35,946 bases of DNA from Bacteriovoracaceae bacterium (lineage in GTDB: Bacteria; Bdellovibrionota; Bacteriovoracia; Bacteriovoracales; Bacteriovoracaceae): contig JADHTQ010000047.1 in assembly GCA_016784965.1 (NCBI GenBank), forward strand, positions 1 to 35,946, read 5' to 3'. Made by a program: the position numbers and the translations under genes. The notes beneath the pieces are model-generated. The model ran no database searches. It saw only the letters and a list, made by a program, of their open reading frames with translations, and was not told where the DNA came from. Positions 18,101-25,454 of the stretch are shown here, one piece after another. How positions within the stretch are numbered: the first letter of the stretch is position 1; each line of letters starts with the position of its first letter.

Positions 18101-18779
18101 CCAAGCAGATCTTGCTACCTATGGCAAAATTATCGGTGGCGGACTCTCAATTGGAGTTATCGCTGGTGATAGTAAGTATATGGACGCTCTTGATGGAGGC
18201 GACTGGCAATTTGGTGATCAATCATCACCAACAGTTGGTGTGACATATTTTGCTGGAACTTTTGTTAGACACCCACTTGCTCTTCGAGCCATGAGGGAAG
18301 CACTTTTAATTTTAAAAGAAGAAGGACCACAACTATATGATAGAATTAACAAAAGAAGTGATGAGTTTGTTCAAGAACTAAACCTCTTTAGCTCCTCTGT
18401 AGGAGCACCTATTAAGATTAATCACTTTGGAAGTGTGTTGAAGCCTAAATTTACTGATAGTGGTGCAAACAATGATGTCTTCTTTGCTTATATGAGACAT
18501 AATGGTGTACATGTCTGGGATGGTTTTCCATGGTTTATTACTATGGCACATACTGAAGAGGACTTGCAGCAGGTAATTGCCATGTTTAAAAAGAGTGTGG
18601 CCCAAATGCAAGAAGCGGGACTATTTCCTACAAACTATAGTCAAACCTACACTGACTCTAAAGATTTTATCACTCCACCAGTAATTGGAGCAAGGCTTGG
18701 TAAGGACCAAAATGGTTCACCAGCTTGGTTTATAGAAGATAAAGAAAATGCAGGTCAATATCTGCAAGTTGAAAATTAG
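12126..18779 (+). CDS. hybrid NRPS-PKS synthetase A-PCP-KS-AT-ACP-aminotransferase
   Basis: A 2217-residue synthetase. Domains in order: adenylation (about 10-510; YTSGSTGNPKG about 162-172, QYGPTE about 305-310, YKTGDL about 395, C-terminal NGKVD with the catalytic Lys); carrier 1 (Ser554 in GGNS); ketosynthase (about 607-1035; Cys779, His915, His955 all present); acyltransferase (about 1130-1430; Ser1226 in GHSVGE, HAFH at 1322-1325, the malonyl-CoA pattern); carrier 2 (Ser1541 in FDSL); a Lys/Ala/Val-rich linker; and a class III PLP aminotransferase related to glutamate-1-semialdehyde aminomutase (about 1760-2165; Asp1973, PLP-Lys2001 in YGKIIGGG). There is no KR, DH or ER, so the beta-keto group should be transaminated directly, as the AMT of mycosubtilin/iturin synthetases does. 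Pocket residues read by eye are D-P-M-S-N-A-Q-V-I-K: an alpha-amino acid substrate, identity unknown. The gene ends 13 bp before its partner. Confidence 0.96.
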   Translation: MKHSSLDSSENFLLHKVFTSVAKKFPHKLAIKHNQTQITYQKLDELSDQMAKNLIQQGVKGNSLVGVCLNRSPEMIASLLGIFKASCAYLPLDPDYPLERLHYMANDSEIKHVIVDKTTDTLFDDKNLSCTALSMDSLLEQNNEFEGSLPEPEENPMAYVIYTSGSTGNPKGVCVRHQSSRLLLKWNITSTRLLECDTTLQYFPLSFDPSFMEIFSTFFTAKTLVLIGTQERKDPAILLKTIIDEKINRLSVPIVVLNTLVDEINASGKMPASLLEVNCAGDTMKINKTLVEFFSQLDNVHLNNQYGPTEGCVIVTNMNMQGDPTLWSELPPIGQPLTGATIHILDESMKPVALGEKGELHISGPCLAVGYWKREKLTAERFVTAPIDGVDTRLYKTGDLASYDSEGNVLFHGRIDQQVKMNGFRIELGEIEATIIKHPNISDAAVKLIEVNGIKLLAAYYIGDTDSKNLREFLKEKLPANILPHRYKKMDTFPLSPNGKVDKRAFPEIEESGTGKKVDPIDQAEEKILNLWEETLKIGGIGTEDNFFEIGGNSLLAIKLIAKINKELSSSISVAEFFQYPNVSKLAKFIGNKIETKRKKAKKKNISQDIAVVGLAARLPGASNVSEFWKMICDKTEGISFFKDDEIDSAVPVEERNDPNYIKARGILENVDQFDGSFFGLSPRVCELMDPQLRIMMETSHQALENAGIAPTKFDGKIGVFAGMSANTYYKNNIANAPQKIKSVGEWTVTTFNEKDYISTQIAHKLNLNGPALSIHTACSTSLVAIASAVRSLQAGDCEAAIAGGVNVEVPSKAGHLFQEGGIRTKDGHCRPFDHKSSGTLFCDGAGVVVLRPLEDAIADGDTIYGVIKGVGVNNDGNDKVSFSAPSVNGQRGAIEMALNEANIDPSTIELMEAHGTATPVGDPIEVEALTQAWNNKEKKTTYCALGSVKSNIGHTVAAAGVAGFIKAVLSLKNEVIPPSANFTKENPAIDFASTPFYVSKDLKKWQSSKHPRRAAVSSFGIGGTNAHVVLEESPVKIESDNKETESTLPLIFPLSAKNSNSLNASLKQLEAFIQDKEDSDLLDISHTLREGRENFDFRTSVVASTKDELLKSLNSSITAALKYNKASRDDVIFAFPGQGAQYLGMGESLYTNYSVFQESVDKCASILNKYLDCDIRDIIFGKVGDDDTRLKNTYYTQPSIFVIEYSLAQLYLSFGIRPSGLIGHSVGEFAAATISGVMKLEDACMLIAKRGTLMRDLPGGSMLSIRAAQADIQKYLTKKVQLAAVNGPKLCVVAGADEHIDEAILKLQADGIACKKLHTSHAFHSSMMEPIVDQYTKIVSTVSFKSPSIPILSTLTSDWISSEMEDPSYWGRHVRETVLFNPAIKKIIDRKKSVLLEIGPRNTLATLTAQEARVSKGSLVSVASMEGNPGAAELQAFILSLGKLWSQGIAFKWSDTHAAAGSRVPIPTYCFQRKSFWISGKNEKVIKKAQIKIKRNKGTDVNQVLNNLTSDLSIILQDASGFSAEELSPDQTFLEMGFDSLLLTQVALELGRKFECKLTFRQLLDEFSTISSLAFFLVNNAPKSIIMTYESNEEVQVDEEELEVNQLQDQDQIMEEQVQVSLPQPSVSSVPLADANGLEAVVAKQLELMEKQLLLLQGRSVATAPTTTVAKKVVKQAAKQVVVKKTPAQEEKIESVKATVDTSKSAFGAQARINTKQVSELEAKQIKSLHNFMDSYIEKTNKSKEFTQKYRKKNADPRVVTGFRPEIKEIVYPLVVNKSKAQHLWDIDGNEYVDITCGFGSNFFGNQNPRITKALHDQVDRGFEIGPQHELVGECAELICEFTKMERAAFCNTGSEAVLGAIRIARTISGRSKVVVFKGSYHGINDEVIVRGLKDGRAMPAAAGITKSSVSDMIVLEYGSDEALEVIEKEAANIAAVIVEPVQSRRTEFRPVEFLKKVRTLTSNQDIAFIFDEVITGFRIAPGGAQEYFGIQADLATYGKIIGGGLSIGVIAGDSKYMDALDGGDWQFGDQSSPTVGVTYFAGTFVRHPLALRAMREALLILKEEGPQLYDRINKRSDEFVQELNLFSSSVGAPIKINHFGSVLKPKFTDSGANNDVFFAYMRHNGVHVWDGFPWFITMAHTEEDLQQVIAMFKKSVAQMQEAGLFPTNYSQTYTDSKDFITPPVIGARLGKDQNGSPAWFIEDKENAGQYLQVEN

Positions 18780-18792
18780 TGGGAGTTAACAA

Positions 18793-21700
18793 TTGAGCTT
18801 TAAACATGTGAATTACAACCCGTTTGCAGGCAACAATGAACTACAAGTAGCCGTCTCTACCACCGAATCCCAAAAAGAAATATGGAATAGTATTTTACTG
18901 GATGAAAGTGCCACTGGTGCTTTTAATGAGTCGATGACCATTAAGCTTGAGGGGCCGATAAATGTTATGTCCTTAGAGCAAGCAATTTCAAAAACTATTA
19001 ACCGCCACGGGGCTTTAAAGACAACCTTTACCCCTGATGGCAAAAACATGATGGTGGATTTAGTATCCTCTGTTGACCTTGAAAGGATTAATTTAACCAA
19101 CGTTTCTGATGATGAAAGGCAAGAGCTGTTTGAAAAAATCATAGACGATGAAACAAAAATTAATTTTGATCTTATAAATGGACCTGTTTTTCGGTGCAAA
19201 CTTATATCTTTTCATGGTGACCTACATTATCTTGTAGCCTCAGCTCATCACATTATCTGTGACGGTTGGTCCTGGGCCATAGTTATGCATGATTTGGGGC
19301 AATTTTATAATGCCTCACTCACACATCAAGATTTTTCACCTGAGTCACCTTACCAGCTATGGCAATTTTCACAGGATCAAATCAAGCGTCAGGAAAATAT
19401 AGATGAGCATAAAAAATACTGGATAGAGTTGTTTAAAGATGGTGGTCCCATTATGGATTTACCAATTGATTTTGATCGACCAGAGTTTAGAACCTATAAT
19501 TCTAAGCGCATAGACTTTGAGTTATCTTCTGATCTAGTAAAAAAACTAAAACGTCTTAGTGCAAAAAATGGTGTTAGTTTTTACCATACAATTTATGGAT
19601 CATTTACCTTACTCCTGCACAAGCTGAGCGAACAAAACGACTTAGTAGTAGGTATTTCTGCTGCTGCCCAATCAATTCTAGGTAAAGATGAACTGGTTGG
19701 ACATTGTGTAAATTTACTACCCATTAGAAATAGTGTTGATCCAAACAGTACTGTTAAGTCTCATATAATAAATACAAAAGAAGCGGTTCTATCTGCTTAT
19801 GATAACCAAGAATTTACTTTTGGAAGCCTATTAAAGGTAATTCCACTAAAGCGAGATGTTAGTAGAATTCCTCTAGTGTCAGTCATTTTTAATATCGATC
19901 AGCAACCTATAGGACAAGGCCTTGATTTCAAAGGGCTCAATTGTTCATATAAAACTAATCCCAGGCATTTTGAAAACTTTGAAATATTTGTCAATGCTAC
20001 CGTTTGCGGTGACCACGTTGTACTAGAGACTCAATATAATACTGACCTCTTTAGCTCTGACTCAATCAATAAGTGGTTGAGCTCCCTTAACCAATTACTC
20101 AACATAGTCTCAGAAAATATTGATATTCAAATTGATAAGCTTCCACTGGACCTTACACGAAAAGTTGCTGCTGCTAAGAAAGTTGCAAAGCGCCCTATTG
20201 CCGACGCCCCACAAGCCACCGTCAATCAACAGACCGTTGATAAACTTAAGACCATCTGGACTGGCTTACTTGGCGACAGGGTTATTAAAGAAGAAGACAA
20301 TTTTTTTGCACTAGGCGGCCACTCTTTGCTTGCAAGTGAGATGATGTTAAAAATTGATGAGGAATTTGAGGTAAAGATTGGTTTAAGAGATATTTTTCGT
20401 GCAAAATCATTTGCTGATATCTGTTGCAAAATTGAAGATAAGTTAAAAACTACCACCACCACTTATGAACATAAAATTAAAAGTGTTAAACATAGTGGCC
20501 CTATTGAACTATCTCTACAGCAGTTTCGAGCATGGTATGTACAAACCCTTGCACCTGACACTACTCTATTTAACCTTCCAGCAGCATACCACTACACTGG
20601 AAATTTTGACCTAAATGCATATAAGCAAGCATTAAATACTTTTATTGCACGACACGAAGCCACTAGAACTGTCATAAAAAAATCAAAAAGTGGACCCCTC
20701 ATGGAAATTCTTCCCTCTATGACGTTAGACTTGGAAGTAGAAACCGTAAGTGGTAAATCACTTAATTCTAAACTAAATAATTTACTCACAATTTTAAAGA
20801 AAAAGGCATCAACAACTATCCAACTAGAGGAAGAATCTCTTTTTAAAGTCAAACTTTTTAAACTTGATGACAACAATTTTGTCTGCTTCACTCTAATTCA
20901 TCATATAATTTGGGATGGATGGTGCTACGATATATTTAGAGATGAAATGGCAAAACTCTACCAAGGCTTTAAAAGTGGACAGGAAAACATACTCGATAAT
21001 CTTCCAAGTATTACTTACCGCGATTATTGTCTCTGGCAAAAAGAATTCCTCTCAGGAGATGAGTATACAAGACAGATGAATTTTTGGAAAAGCAAACTAT
21101 CTGGAGAACTGCCGGTACTACAGCTTCCACTTGATCGCCCAAGACCTAAAATCTTAAATTATCGCGGTAGCGGTACCCTTTTAAAATGGAGCGAAGATGA
21201 GATTGTTCCTTTGGAGATAATTGCAAAAAAAAATGGGACCACTCTTTTTAACCTGCTCTTGCTGGGATATAAAATTTTACTTCTTCGTTATAGCAGCCAA
21301 CATGATCAAATTGTCGGTACTCCTGTTAGAGGAAGAAATCACAGCGGGCTAGATAAACTTATTGGCTTTTTTGTCAATAACTTGGCAATTCGAACCAAAC
21401 TCGATTCAAATAAAAGTGTTCTTGATAATCTCAGCTTAGTAAGTGGTAGTACTGCTGACTCATTTGAAAATGCCGAGGTAGGATTTGATGATATTGTAAA
21501 CGCACTAAATGTTGCAAGAAACCCTTCTATTACACCGATTTATCAGACTTTTTTCATGTTTCAAGATGCTACTAATCGAAAAGAGGGATTTGTAGACATG
21601 GAGTTTTCTTCTTATCCTCTACAAAGAGGGGCCTCCCATACTGACCTGGATTTTTGGGCCAGAAGAGATAGAAATGGAATGACAGGCGGCTTAGACTTTA

Positions 21701-24408
21701 TGAGCGATCTTTTCGATCCACAAACAGTAGAAAGAATGGGAGATGATTTAAAATTTATTCTATCCTCCTTTATAGGAAATGAATCGATAAAGCTTGCTGA
21801 TCTTCCATCACTTCATCCACAGAATAGAAAGTTACTAATAGATGGCTGGAACCAAACTGAAGTTGCCCTGCCAAAGCAAGTTGGCCTTCACAATTTAATT
21901 GAAGTGCAAGTTGATAAGGTTCCAAATAAAGTTTGTTTTGAGTATGAGGATCAGACCATTACTTATCAAGAGCTTGATATACGAGCAAATCAAGTAGCAC
22001 ACTATTTACTAAAATGTGGCGCTAAAAAGGGTGAGCTGATAGGAATCGCTATTGACCGTTCTATAGATATGATCGTTGGGATTTTAGGTATCCTTAAATC
22101 GGGTGCTGGCTATGTACCCCTTGATCCAGATTTTCCAAGTGAAAGACTTGAATATATGTTAGAACACTCAAAGTGTCGCTATGTTTTGACTAATGAGCAA
22201 AACAAGCAACTATCAGTCTTTAGTAATGTTTCTATCATATCAATTGACGGAGATAAACAACCAATCTCTGTGATGCCCACGACAAGAACTAACATCGACT
22301 TGTCGCCTGATGATCCATGCTATGTAATATACACCTCTGGATCAACAGGTAAACCAAAAGGGGTACAGATTCCTCATAGTAGTGCAATTAACTTTTTGAT
22401 GGCCATGCAAAAAAGACCAGGCATGAGTTCTGATGATGTCTTTTGTGCTGTTACCACACTTAGTTTTGATATAGCCGTTTTAGAGTTATACCTACCTTTA
22501 ATATCAGGAGCTAAAGTGGTTATCGTCTCAAGAGAGACTGCACTTTTTGGTGAGCAACTTAAGGCCATTTTAGAAAACAAAAAAGTAACAATTATGCAAG
22601 CAACCCCTGCTAGTTGGCGCTTACTCATACATGCAGGCTGGAAGGGCAGTGACGATTTCAAATCTCTATGTGGAGGTGAGCCTTTTCCAAAAGATCTCGC
22701 ATCTGATCTAATTGATAGAGTTTGTGAAGTATGGAATATGTATGGACCGACTGAGACTACTGTTTGGTCAACATGTAAACGGATCGAACACACTAATGGA
22801 CCAATTCTGATAGGTAAGCCTATCGACAATACTACGATCTATATTTTTGATGACGATATGAATTTATGTCCTATTGGCGTACCAGGAGAACTCTATATTG
22901 GTGGAGCGGGTCTTGCTACAGGGTATCTATTTAGAGAAGATCTAACTCGCGAGCGCTTCATTAAAAACCCTCTAGATCCAAGTAAACTAATTTATAAAAC
23001 TGGTGATTTGGCCAGATATCATCAAAATGGTGATTTAGAGTGCCTGGGCAGAAATGATGGTCAGGTAAAAGTTAGAGGCTATCGAATCGAGTTAGGAGAG
23101 ATTGAATCAGTCCTTGCAAGTCACAGCCACGTCAAACAACAAGTAGTAATTGTGCGCGAGGATCGCCCAGGTGATGTTCGTATCGTTGCTTACTATATCA
23201 GCAGTACCGGAAGTGAGATACCTGAAAGTGAGCTGCGCGAACACTTAAAAGATAAATTACCTGCATATATGATCCCTGCACATTTTGTGAGATTATATAA
23301 ATTCCCAATGACACTAAATGAGAAAATTGATCGCAAAGAGCTACCACCACCTTTTGGTGAAAAAACCATATCCGAAGATGATCACTTCATTGCTCCTTCA
23401 AGTAAAACTGAAATCGCCCTTGCAAAAATTTGGTCCGAGGAAATTGGAGTAGAAAGGATAGGAAAAGATGATGACTTTTTTAATCTTGGAGGTCACTCGC
23501 TACTGTCTGTGCGAGTTTTTAATCGAATTCACGACGAATTGGGAGCTGACATTCAGCTAAGTGTTCTTTTTGAATCGTCAACTCTTAGTGAATTGGCCAA
23601 TGAAATAGATAAAATAGACTCTAAAGATACAGCTGCTGTTAGGTCAAATATAAATATACCTTCTGACTGGAAATCACTTGTCGGAATTAGACCTTCTGGA
23701 AAAAATGCGCCGTTATTTTTCATTCACGGTGTTGGAGGGAATGTTCTAAATTACCGAAAATTGTTAAAGCATATCGACCCAAATACTCCTATATTTGGTT
23801 TGCAATCTCCTGGAGTAGATGGGAAAACAGAGCTAGCGGAATCAATTCACGACATGGCCTCAATTTATGCAGAAGAAATTTGTATGATTGATCCTATAGG
23901 ACCATACACCATAGTTGGTGGTTCTATGGGCGGTTTGTTGGCATTAGAGGTTGCCAGAATATTAAAAGAACAAAACCGTGAAGTTAAACAGCTTATAATG
24001 TTTGATACTTTTGGTCCAAAATATGACGTCAGACGCTTTGGGGAGCAAGATAGAAATTTCATTCAAAATGTTAAAACCTCCCTATACTATCGAATTAAAA
24101 CATTTCTCTATGGTTTGCAATATATGATTTTAACAATGTTTGGGATTCCAATCCCTCACAAAATTCGTTATTTCAATATTGAGATGAACAACTACCGACT
24201 TCTTTGGAAACACAAAACCTCAACTTATGATGGAGATATAGAACTGATTCGGGCGCCAATCAAGGATAAAGGATGGTATGCCGATCCACAGCTTGGATGG
24301 TCAGAGACCATTAAAGGTAAAATTAATACCTATCAAGTAGATTCCGGACATCATGACTTTGTAGAAAGTGAAGAAGTAGGAAAGGTTTTCAAAGAAATTA
24401 TTCAGTAA
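18793..24408 (+). CDS. nonribosomal peptide synthetase C-PCP-C-A-PCP-TE
   Basis: An 1871-residue NRPS. The start is TTG at 18793, chosen because GGGAG lies just upstream and the condensation domain begins at once. Domains: C1 (about 15-450; HHIICDG at 152-158; GHCVNLLPIR, as in condensation domains that follow PKS modules); carrier 1 (Ser511 in GGHSLL); C2 (about 570-1010; HHIIWDG at 703-709; GFFVNNLAIR, LCL-like); adenylation (about 1030-1530; YTSGSTGKPKG about 1180, MYGPTETT, YKTGDL, NEKID); carrier 2 (Ser1569 in GGHSLL); thioesterase (about 1640-1871; Ser1711 in GGSMGG, His1853 or His1854 in SGHHDF). The first module has no adenylation domain. The A pocket D-I-L-Q-L-G-M-V-W-K (Asp1226 first) is close to the known glycine code. 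The 3' end overlaps the convergent deacetylase gene by 7 bp. Confidence 0.96.
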   Translation: MSFKHVNYNPFAGNNELQVAVSTTESQKEIWNSILLDESATGAFNESMTIKLEGPINVMSLEQAISKTINRHGALKTTFTPDGKNMMVDLVSSVDLERINLTNVSDDERQELFEKIIDDETKINFDLINGPVFRCKLISFHGDLHYLVASAHHIICDGWSWAIVMHDLGQFYNASLTHQDFSPESPYQLWQFSQDQIKRQENIDEHKKYWIELFKDGGPIMDLPIDFDRPEFRTYNSKRIDFELSSDLVKKLKRLSAKNGVSFYHTIYGSFTLLLHKLSEQNDLVVGISAAAQSILGKDELVGHCVNLLPIRNSVDPNSTVKSHIINTKEAVLSAYDNQEFTFGSLLKVIPLKRDVSRIPLVSVIFNIDQQPIGQGLDFKGLNCSYKTNPRHFENFEIFVNATVCGDHVVLETQYNTDLFSSDSINKWLSSLNQLLNIVSENIDIQIDKLPLDLTRKVAAAKKVAKRPIADAPQATVNQQTVDKLKTIWTGLLGDRVIKEEDNFFALGGHSLLASEMMLKIDEEFEVKIGLRDIFRAKSFADICCKIEDKLKTTTTTYEHKIKSVKHSGPIELSLQQFRAWYVQTLAPDTTLFNLPAAYHYTGNFDLNAYKQALNTFIARHEATRTVIKKSKSGPLMEILPSMTLDLEVETVSGKSLNSKLNNLLTILKKKASTTIQLEEESLFKVKLFKLDDNNFVCFTLIHHIIWDGWCYDIFRDEMAKLYQGFKSGQENILDNLPSITYRDYCLWQKEFLSGDEYTRQMNFWKSKLSGELPVLQLPLDRPRPKILNYRGSGTLLKWSEDEIVPLEIIAKKNGTTLFNLLLLGYKILLLRYSSQHDQIVGTPVRGRNHSGLDKLIGFFVNNLAIRTKLDSNKSVLDNLSLVSGSTADSFENAEVGFDDIVNALNVARNPSITPIYQTFFMFQDATNRKEGFVDMEFSSYPLQRGASHTDLDFWARRDRNGMTGGLDFMSDLFDPQTVERMGDDLKFILSSFIGNESIKLADLPSLHPQNRKLLIDGWNQTEVALPKQVGLHNLIEVQVDKVPNKVCFEYEDQTITYQELDIRANQVAHYLLKCGAKKGELIGIAIDRSIDMIVGILGILKSGAGYVPLDPDFPSERLEYMLEHSKCRYVLTNEQNKQLSVFSNVSIISIDGDKQPISVMPTTRTNIDLSPDDPCYVIYTSGSTGKPKGVQIPHSSAINFLMAMQKRPGMSSDDVFCAVTTLSFDIAVLELYLPLISGAKVVIVSRETALFGEQLKAILENKKVTIMQATPASWRLLIHAGWKGSDDFKSLCGGEPFPKDLASDLIDRVCEVWNMYGPTETTVWSTCKRIEHTNGPILIGKPIDNTTIYIFDDDMNLCPIGVPGELYIGGAGLATGYLFREDLTRERFIKNPLDPSKLIYKTGDLARYHQNGDLECLGRNDGQVKVRGYRIELGEIESVLASHSHVKQQVVIVREDRPGDVRIVAYYISSTGSEIPESELREHLKDKLPAYMIPAHFVRLYKFPMTLNEKIDRKELPPPFGEKTISEDDHFIAPSSKTEIALAKIWSEEIGVERIGKDDDFFNLGGHSLLSVRVFNRIHDELGADIQLSVLFESSTLSELANEIDKIDSKDTAAVRSNINIPSDWKSLVGIRPSGKNAPLFFIHGVGGNVLNYRKLLKHIDPNTPIFGLQSPGVDGKTELAESIHDMASIYAEEICMIDPIGPYTIVGGSMGGLLALEVARILKEQNREVKQLIMFDTFGPKYDVRRFGEQDRNFIQNVKTSLYYRIKTFLYGLQYMILTMFGIPIPHKIRYFNIEMNNYRLLWKHKTSTYDGDIELIRAPIKDKGWYADPQLGWSETIKGKINTYQVDSGHHDFVESEEVGKVFKEIIQ

Positions 24409-25439
24409 AATTTGTGAAATAATCTTTTAAAATTTAGAATTATATCCGTTACACCACAGATATCTGCTTCAAATTCAATCTGTTTTTTTTCTTCACTGTC
24501 TAAATATCTCTTGAGTGCTAAACTGTTGGTATCTTTCTTATTAATTCCTGGGTCACACGTTGTAGCAGTGGAAACTTTCACAGTCCGCAAACATGCAAAA
24601 TGATCTGGTGACCAGATGCCACTGGGATAACACATATGATTCAACTTTTTATCCATAATCTTCTCTAATATAGCTTTATTACTCTCGACCTCTCCGTTAC
24701 ACTCTTTGGGGTTTTCAGGAAGCCTGTGTCTATGTGTGTGAAGTTGAATATCAACACCATCAGATTGAGAATCTTTTAACACCTGATCAGTTGCCAGCAT
24801 CATTAATTTGGGTGCAAAATTATCAGAAATTGCAATTTTCAAGCTCTTTTGCAGCTTTTTTGTAAGTTCCAATCGTTGATACTCTTGTAACTCTTGCTCA
24901 GCAAAGTCGATCAACTTCCAGCAAATTGTTGACTTGTCATCTGTAGTAGACAAGGGATAACTTCCTTCAAATGGCAAAGAATATCCTTTTAGGTCTAGTA
25001 AATCACACTGAGTTCTCCAAAAAAAATACTGAACTATTAAGCGAAAAATGGGATTTTGTTTCTGCTGATAGTAAGTTGTTACATAAACTGTCGATGGATA
25101 ACTAAATTGCTTCAAAATGGGAATGCCCAATTCAAAAGTACTAACAAATCCATCATCAAAAGTTATAACAACTGTTGGCCTTTTTAACTCTCCTGCAAAT
25201 AATTTATTGACCGCATCTTCTAGTGGTAATACATCAAGGCCCAAGGCATTGATGGCATCAATGCGCATTTTAAAGGTATCAGGGGTCATAAAAAGCCCCG
25301 GTGAAAAACGGTGTTCATCTCGATAAGATAGACCATGATAACAAAGAATACGTAATTTTTTTCTATTTAAAAATAATAGTATTTTAAAAAAACCAATGTG
25401 TTTTAAGATATATAGCACATATAATTTGAATGTTCTCAT
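24402..25439 (-). CDS. polysaccharide deacetylase (NodB/CE4 family)
   Basis: A 345-residue CE4-type metal-dependent deacetylase acting on N-acetyl or O-acetyl groups of glycans. Motif 1 is VITFDDG with Asp95 and Asp96; His35 in ILCYHG is a commonly conserved N-terminal residue; motif 2 is HTHRH with the metal ligands His234 and His238. The N-terminal 25 residues are hydrophobic and basic, without a clear cleavage site, suggesting membrane association. The gene follows the large NlpC/P60-like gene by 15 bp on the same strand, so both probably act on the same polymer (peptidoglycan or exopolysaccharide). Substrate cannot be fixed from sequence. It is convergent with the NRPS gene, making involvement in that pathway less likely. 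Confidence 0.85.
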   Translation of the reverse strand: MRTFKLYVLYILKHIGFFKILLFLNRKKLRILCYHGLSYRDEHRFSPGLFMTPDTFKMRIDAINALGLDVLPLEDAVNKLFAGELKRPTVVITFDDGFVSTFELGIPILKQFSYPSTVYVTTYYQQKQNPIFRLIVQYFFWRTQCDLLDLKGYSLPFEGSYPLSTTDDKSTICWKLIDFAEQELQEYQRLELTKKLQKSLKIAISDNFAPKLMMLATDQVLKDSQSDGVDIQLHTHRHRLPENPKECNGEVESNKAILEKIMDKKLNHMCYPSGIWSPDHFACLRTVKVSTATTCDPGINKKDTNSLALKRYLDSEEKKQIEFEADICGVTDIILNFKRLFHKFY

Positions 25440-25454
25440 GGCTTAATTATGAGT

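Noticed and set aside
12126-24408. Recent horizontal acquisition of the NRPS/PKS operon
   Set aside because: Base composition looks as AT-rich as the flanking genes by eye, and no mobility genes or boundary repeats are present; an older transfer cannot be excluded without a computed comparison.
24402-25439. Polysaccharide deacetylase as a tailoring enzyme of the NRPS/PKS pathway
   Set aside because: It is on the opposite strand, in an operon with a murein-hydrolase-like gene, and belongs to a glycan-specific family.
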